A stretch of 13,813 nt of DNA from Roseomonas xinghualingensis (GTDB lineage: Bacteria > Pseudomonadota > Alphaproteobacteria > Acetobacterales > Acetobacteraceae). The stretch's first letter is position 1. Every line of letters begins with the position of its first letter. The stretch lies in the NCBI RefSeq assembly GCF_025791835.1, contig NZ_JAOXLP010000061.1:1-13813 (forward strand), given 5' to 3'. The notes beneath the pieces were generated by a model. It saw nothing but the letters and a program-made list of their open reading frames with translations, did no database searches and was not told where the DNA came from. Made by a program: the position numbers and the translations under genes. Shown here piece by piece: positions 12,660 to 13,813 of this stretch.

Positions 12660-13813
12660 TCGGCAGCCTCCAACACCTGGACGTTAGCGGCCCCCAGATC
12701 CCGCATCAGACTGGCCAGCCCCTCCACCCGGAACCGGATGTCCGCCCCCGTGCTCGACACCGTCACCCTCTCCACCAGCAGCCGCAGAATCCGAGCCTGC
12801 TCGGCGGGGAACAGCTCCTCCCAGAGCGGCTCCAACTGGTGCAGCGCCTCCCGTGTCTCGGCTTCGGTGAGCCCCGGATCACCGGCCCGTGCCGCCGTCC
12901 AGGTGCCGACGATGATCTCCGGCTGCCGCAGCAGCGCACGCACCTGCCCCACCACCGCCGTCTCAATGGCCGCCGCCGGGATGCGCCGGACAAAGGTGGG
13001 GTCGGCCTTCTCGGATAGGCCCGCCCCTTTCAGCACCGCCTGGCTGACATAGTAGCGGTAGAGCCGCCCGCGGTGCCGGGTATGGGTTGGCGACATGGCC
13101 AGGCCGTCCACCCCGAACAGCAGCCCCTTCAGCAGTGCCGGCGTCTGGTTGCGGGTGGCATTGCCGCGGCTGTGCGGACTCTCCCGCAGAAGGACATGCA
13201 CCTGGTCCCAGGTTCGCCGCTCAATGATCGCCGCATGCTCGCCGGGAAAGACTTTCTCTTTGTGGGTGGCCTCACCGATATAGGTGCGGTTGTTCAGCAG
13301 CTTGTAGACGTCGCCCTTGTTCAGCAGCCGTCCCGACTTGGTGGTTCGGCCCTCCGCCTGGAGCTGGCGGGCCGTCTCGGTGCCGGATGCAGTGTCCAGG
13401 AACAGCTCGAACACGCGCCGGACCGTCCCGGCCTCGGCCGCGTTGATGGCCAGCTTCCGCTCCCGCACCTCGTAGCCGAGCGGTACCTTGCCGCCCATCC
13501 ACATGCCGCGCGCCCGGGAGGCGGCGAACTTGTCCCGGATCCGCTCGCCGATCACCTCGCGCTCGAACTGGGCAAAGCTGAGCAGGATGTTGAGCGTCAG
13601 CCGTCCCATGCTGGTCGTGGTGTTGAAGGACTGGGTGATGGAGACGAAGGTCACGCCATGCGCATCAAAGACCTCCACCAGGCGGGAGAAATCCATCAGC
13701 GAGCGGGACAGGCGGTCGATCTTATAGACCACCACCACATCCACCCTCCCCTGCTCGATGTCGCGGAGCAGCCGCTGCAGGGCCGGCCGCTCCAGCGTGC
13801 CGCCCGAGAAGCC
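12656..13813 (-). CDS. Large serine recombinase, partial (N-terminus outside window)
   Basis: 385 residues of a resolvase/invertase-type serine recombinase are visible; the start and the catalytic serine lie beyond the window. The first visible residues, GFSGGTLERPALQRLL, are the usual early part of the catalytic domain. They are followed by YKIDRLSRS (30-38) with conserved arginines and SFAQFEREVIGERIRDK (79-95). The Recombinase domain follows (about 110-205: GYEVRERKL, ARQLQAEG, VYKLLNNRTYIGE). The region normally holding a zinc ribbon (GLLFGVDGLAMSPTHTRHRGRLYRYYVS, 230-257) has no cysteine, and none occurs anywhere in the visible protein. The C-terminal part is helical and charged. The GTG at 13744 is an internal codon and would give a protein lacking catalytic residues, so I do not use it as a start. 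It likely integrates or excises an element; no att site is identifiable here. Confidence 0.92.
   Translation of the reverse strand, partial: GFSGGTLERPALQRLLRDIEQGRVDVVVVYKIDRLSRSLMDFSRLVEVFDAHGVTFVSITQSFNTTTSMGRLTLNILLSFAQFEREVIGERIRDKFAASRARGMWMGGKVPLGYEVRERKLAINAAEAGTVRRVFELFLDTASGTETARQLQAEGRTTKSGRLLNKGDVYKLLNNRTYIGEATHKEKVFPGEHAAIIERRTWDQVHVLLRESPHSRGNATRNQTPALLKGLLFGVDGLAMSPTHTRHRGRLYRYYVSQAVLKGAGLSEKADPTFVRRIPAAAIETAVVGQVRALLRQPEIIVGTWTAARAGDPGLTEAETREALHQLEPLWEELFPAEQARILRLLVERVTVSSTGADIRFRVEGLASLMRDLGAANVQVLEAAE

Noticed and set aside
13744..13746. GTG at 13744 as the recombinase start
   Set aside because: Family-typical sequence (GFSGGTLERPALQRLL) continues in frame to the window edge, so the gene starts outside the window.
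1..13813. CRISPR array, tRNA/rRNA, toxin-antitoxin or known defence system
   Set aside because: No regularly spaced repeats, cloverleaf-like sequence, rRNA-like stretch or recognisable toxin, nuclease or defence domain was found by reading; the two small proteins do not resemble known toxin-antitoxin pairs.

Overview
The window is GC-rich DNA with compact genes, Shine-Dalgarno-led starts and several GTG starts. The gene families (Tat-exported hydrolase, MocR and LysR regulators, a serine recombinase with its usual alphaproteobacterial companion) suggest an alphaproteobacterium, perhaps of the Azospirillum/Roseomonas/Methylobacterium kind. That placement is inference from style; no ribosomal marker is present. 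The mix of single metabolic genes, IS remnants, a helicase relic and a recombinase reads as an accessory region or large plasmid, not core chromosome.

Layout from left to right: a small unknown ORF (3-242); a frameshifted and internally deleted RecD2-type helicase relic (271-663); a leftward two-gene operon of a Rossmann-fold oxidoreductase and a Tat-exported epoxide-hydrolase-like protein (899-3096), divergent from a TetR regulator (3189-3806); the 5' part of an IS110-family element (about 3810-4205) whose loss of its 3' part is joined to the truncated end of an MFS transporter gene (4144-5223); a LysR regulator divergent from that transporter (5325-6170); a second, paralogous LysR regulator facing it (6433-7290), divergent from a tautomerase (7384-7764); a MocR-type regulator (8104-9510) divergent from an EamA exporter (9626-10486); an enoyl-CoA hydratase (10642-11430) divergent from a second TetR regulator (11525-12112); and a serine recombinase (12656 to beyond the window end) co-translated with a small HTH protein (12264-12659).

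The organising theme is five consecutive divergent regulator/target pairs, using TetR, LysR and MocR regulators. Four of the five intergenic regions contain a good inverted repeat that I propose as the operator; the MFS/LysR one does not. The pairs do not form one recognisable pathway. They look like independent substrate-responsive modules (efflux, CoA-ester metabolism, tautomerisation, epoxide or ester hydrolysis) gathered in one place.

A diverged intergenic repeat of about 120 bp with GTCCGCTT/AAGCGGAC-like ends occurs at least three times (6248, 7825, 12169). I found no tRNA, rRNA, CRISPR array or recognisable defence system. The least explained items are the recombinase companion protein, the dispersed repeat, the possible bridge-RNA leader of the IS110 remnant, and the facing pair of LysR paralogues.
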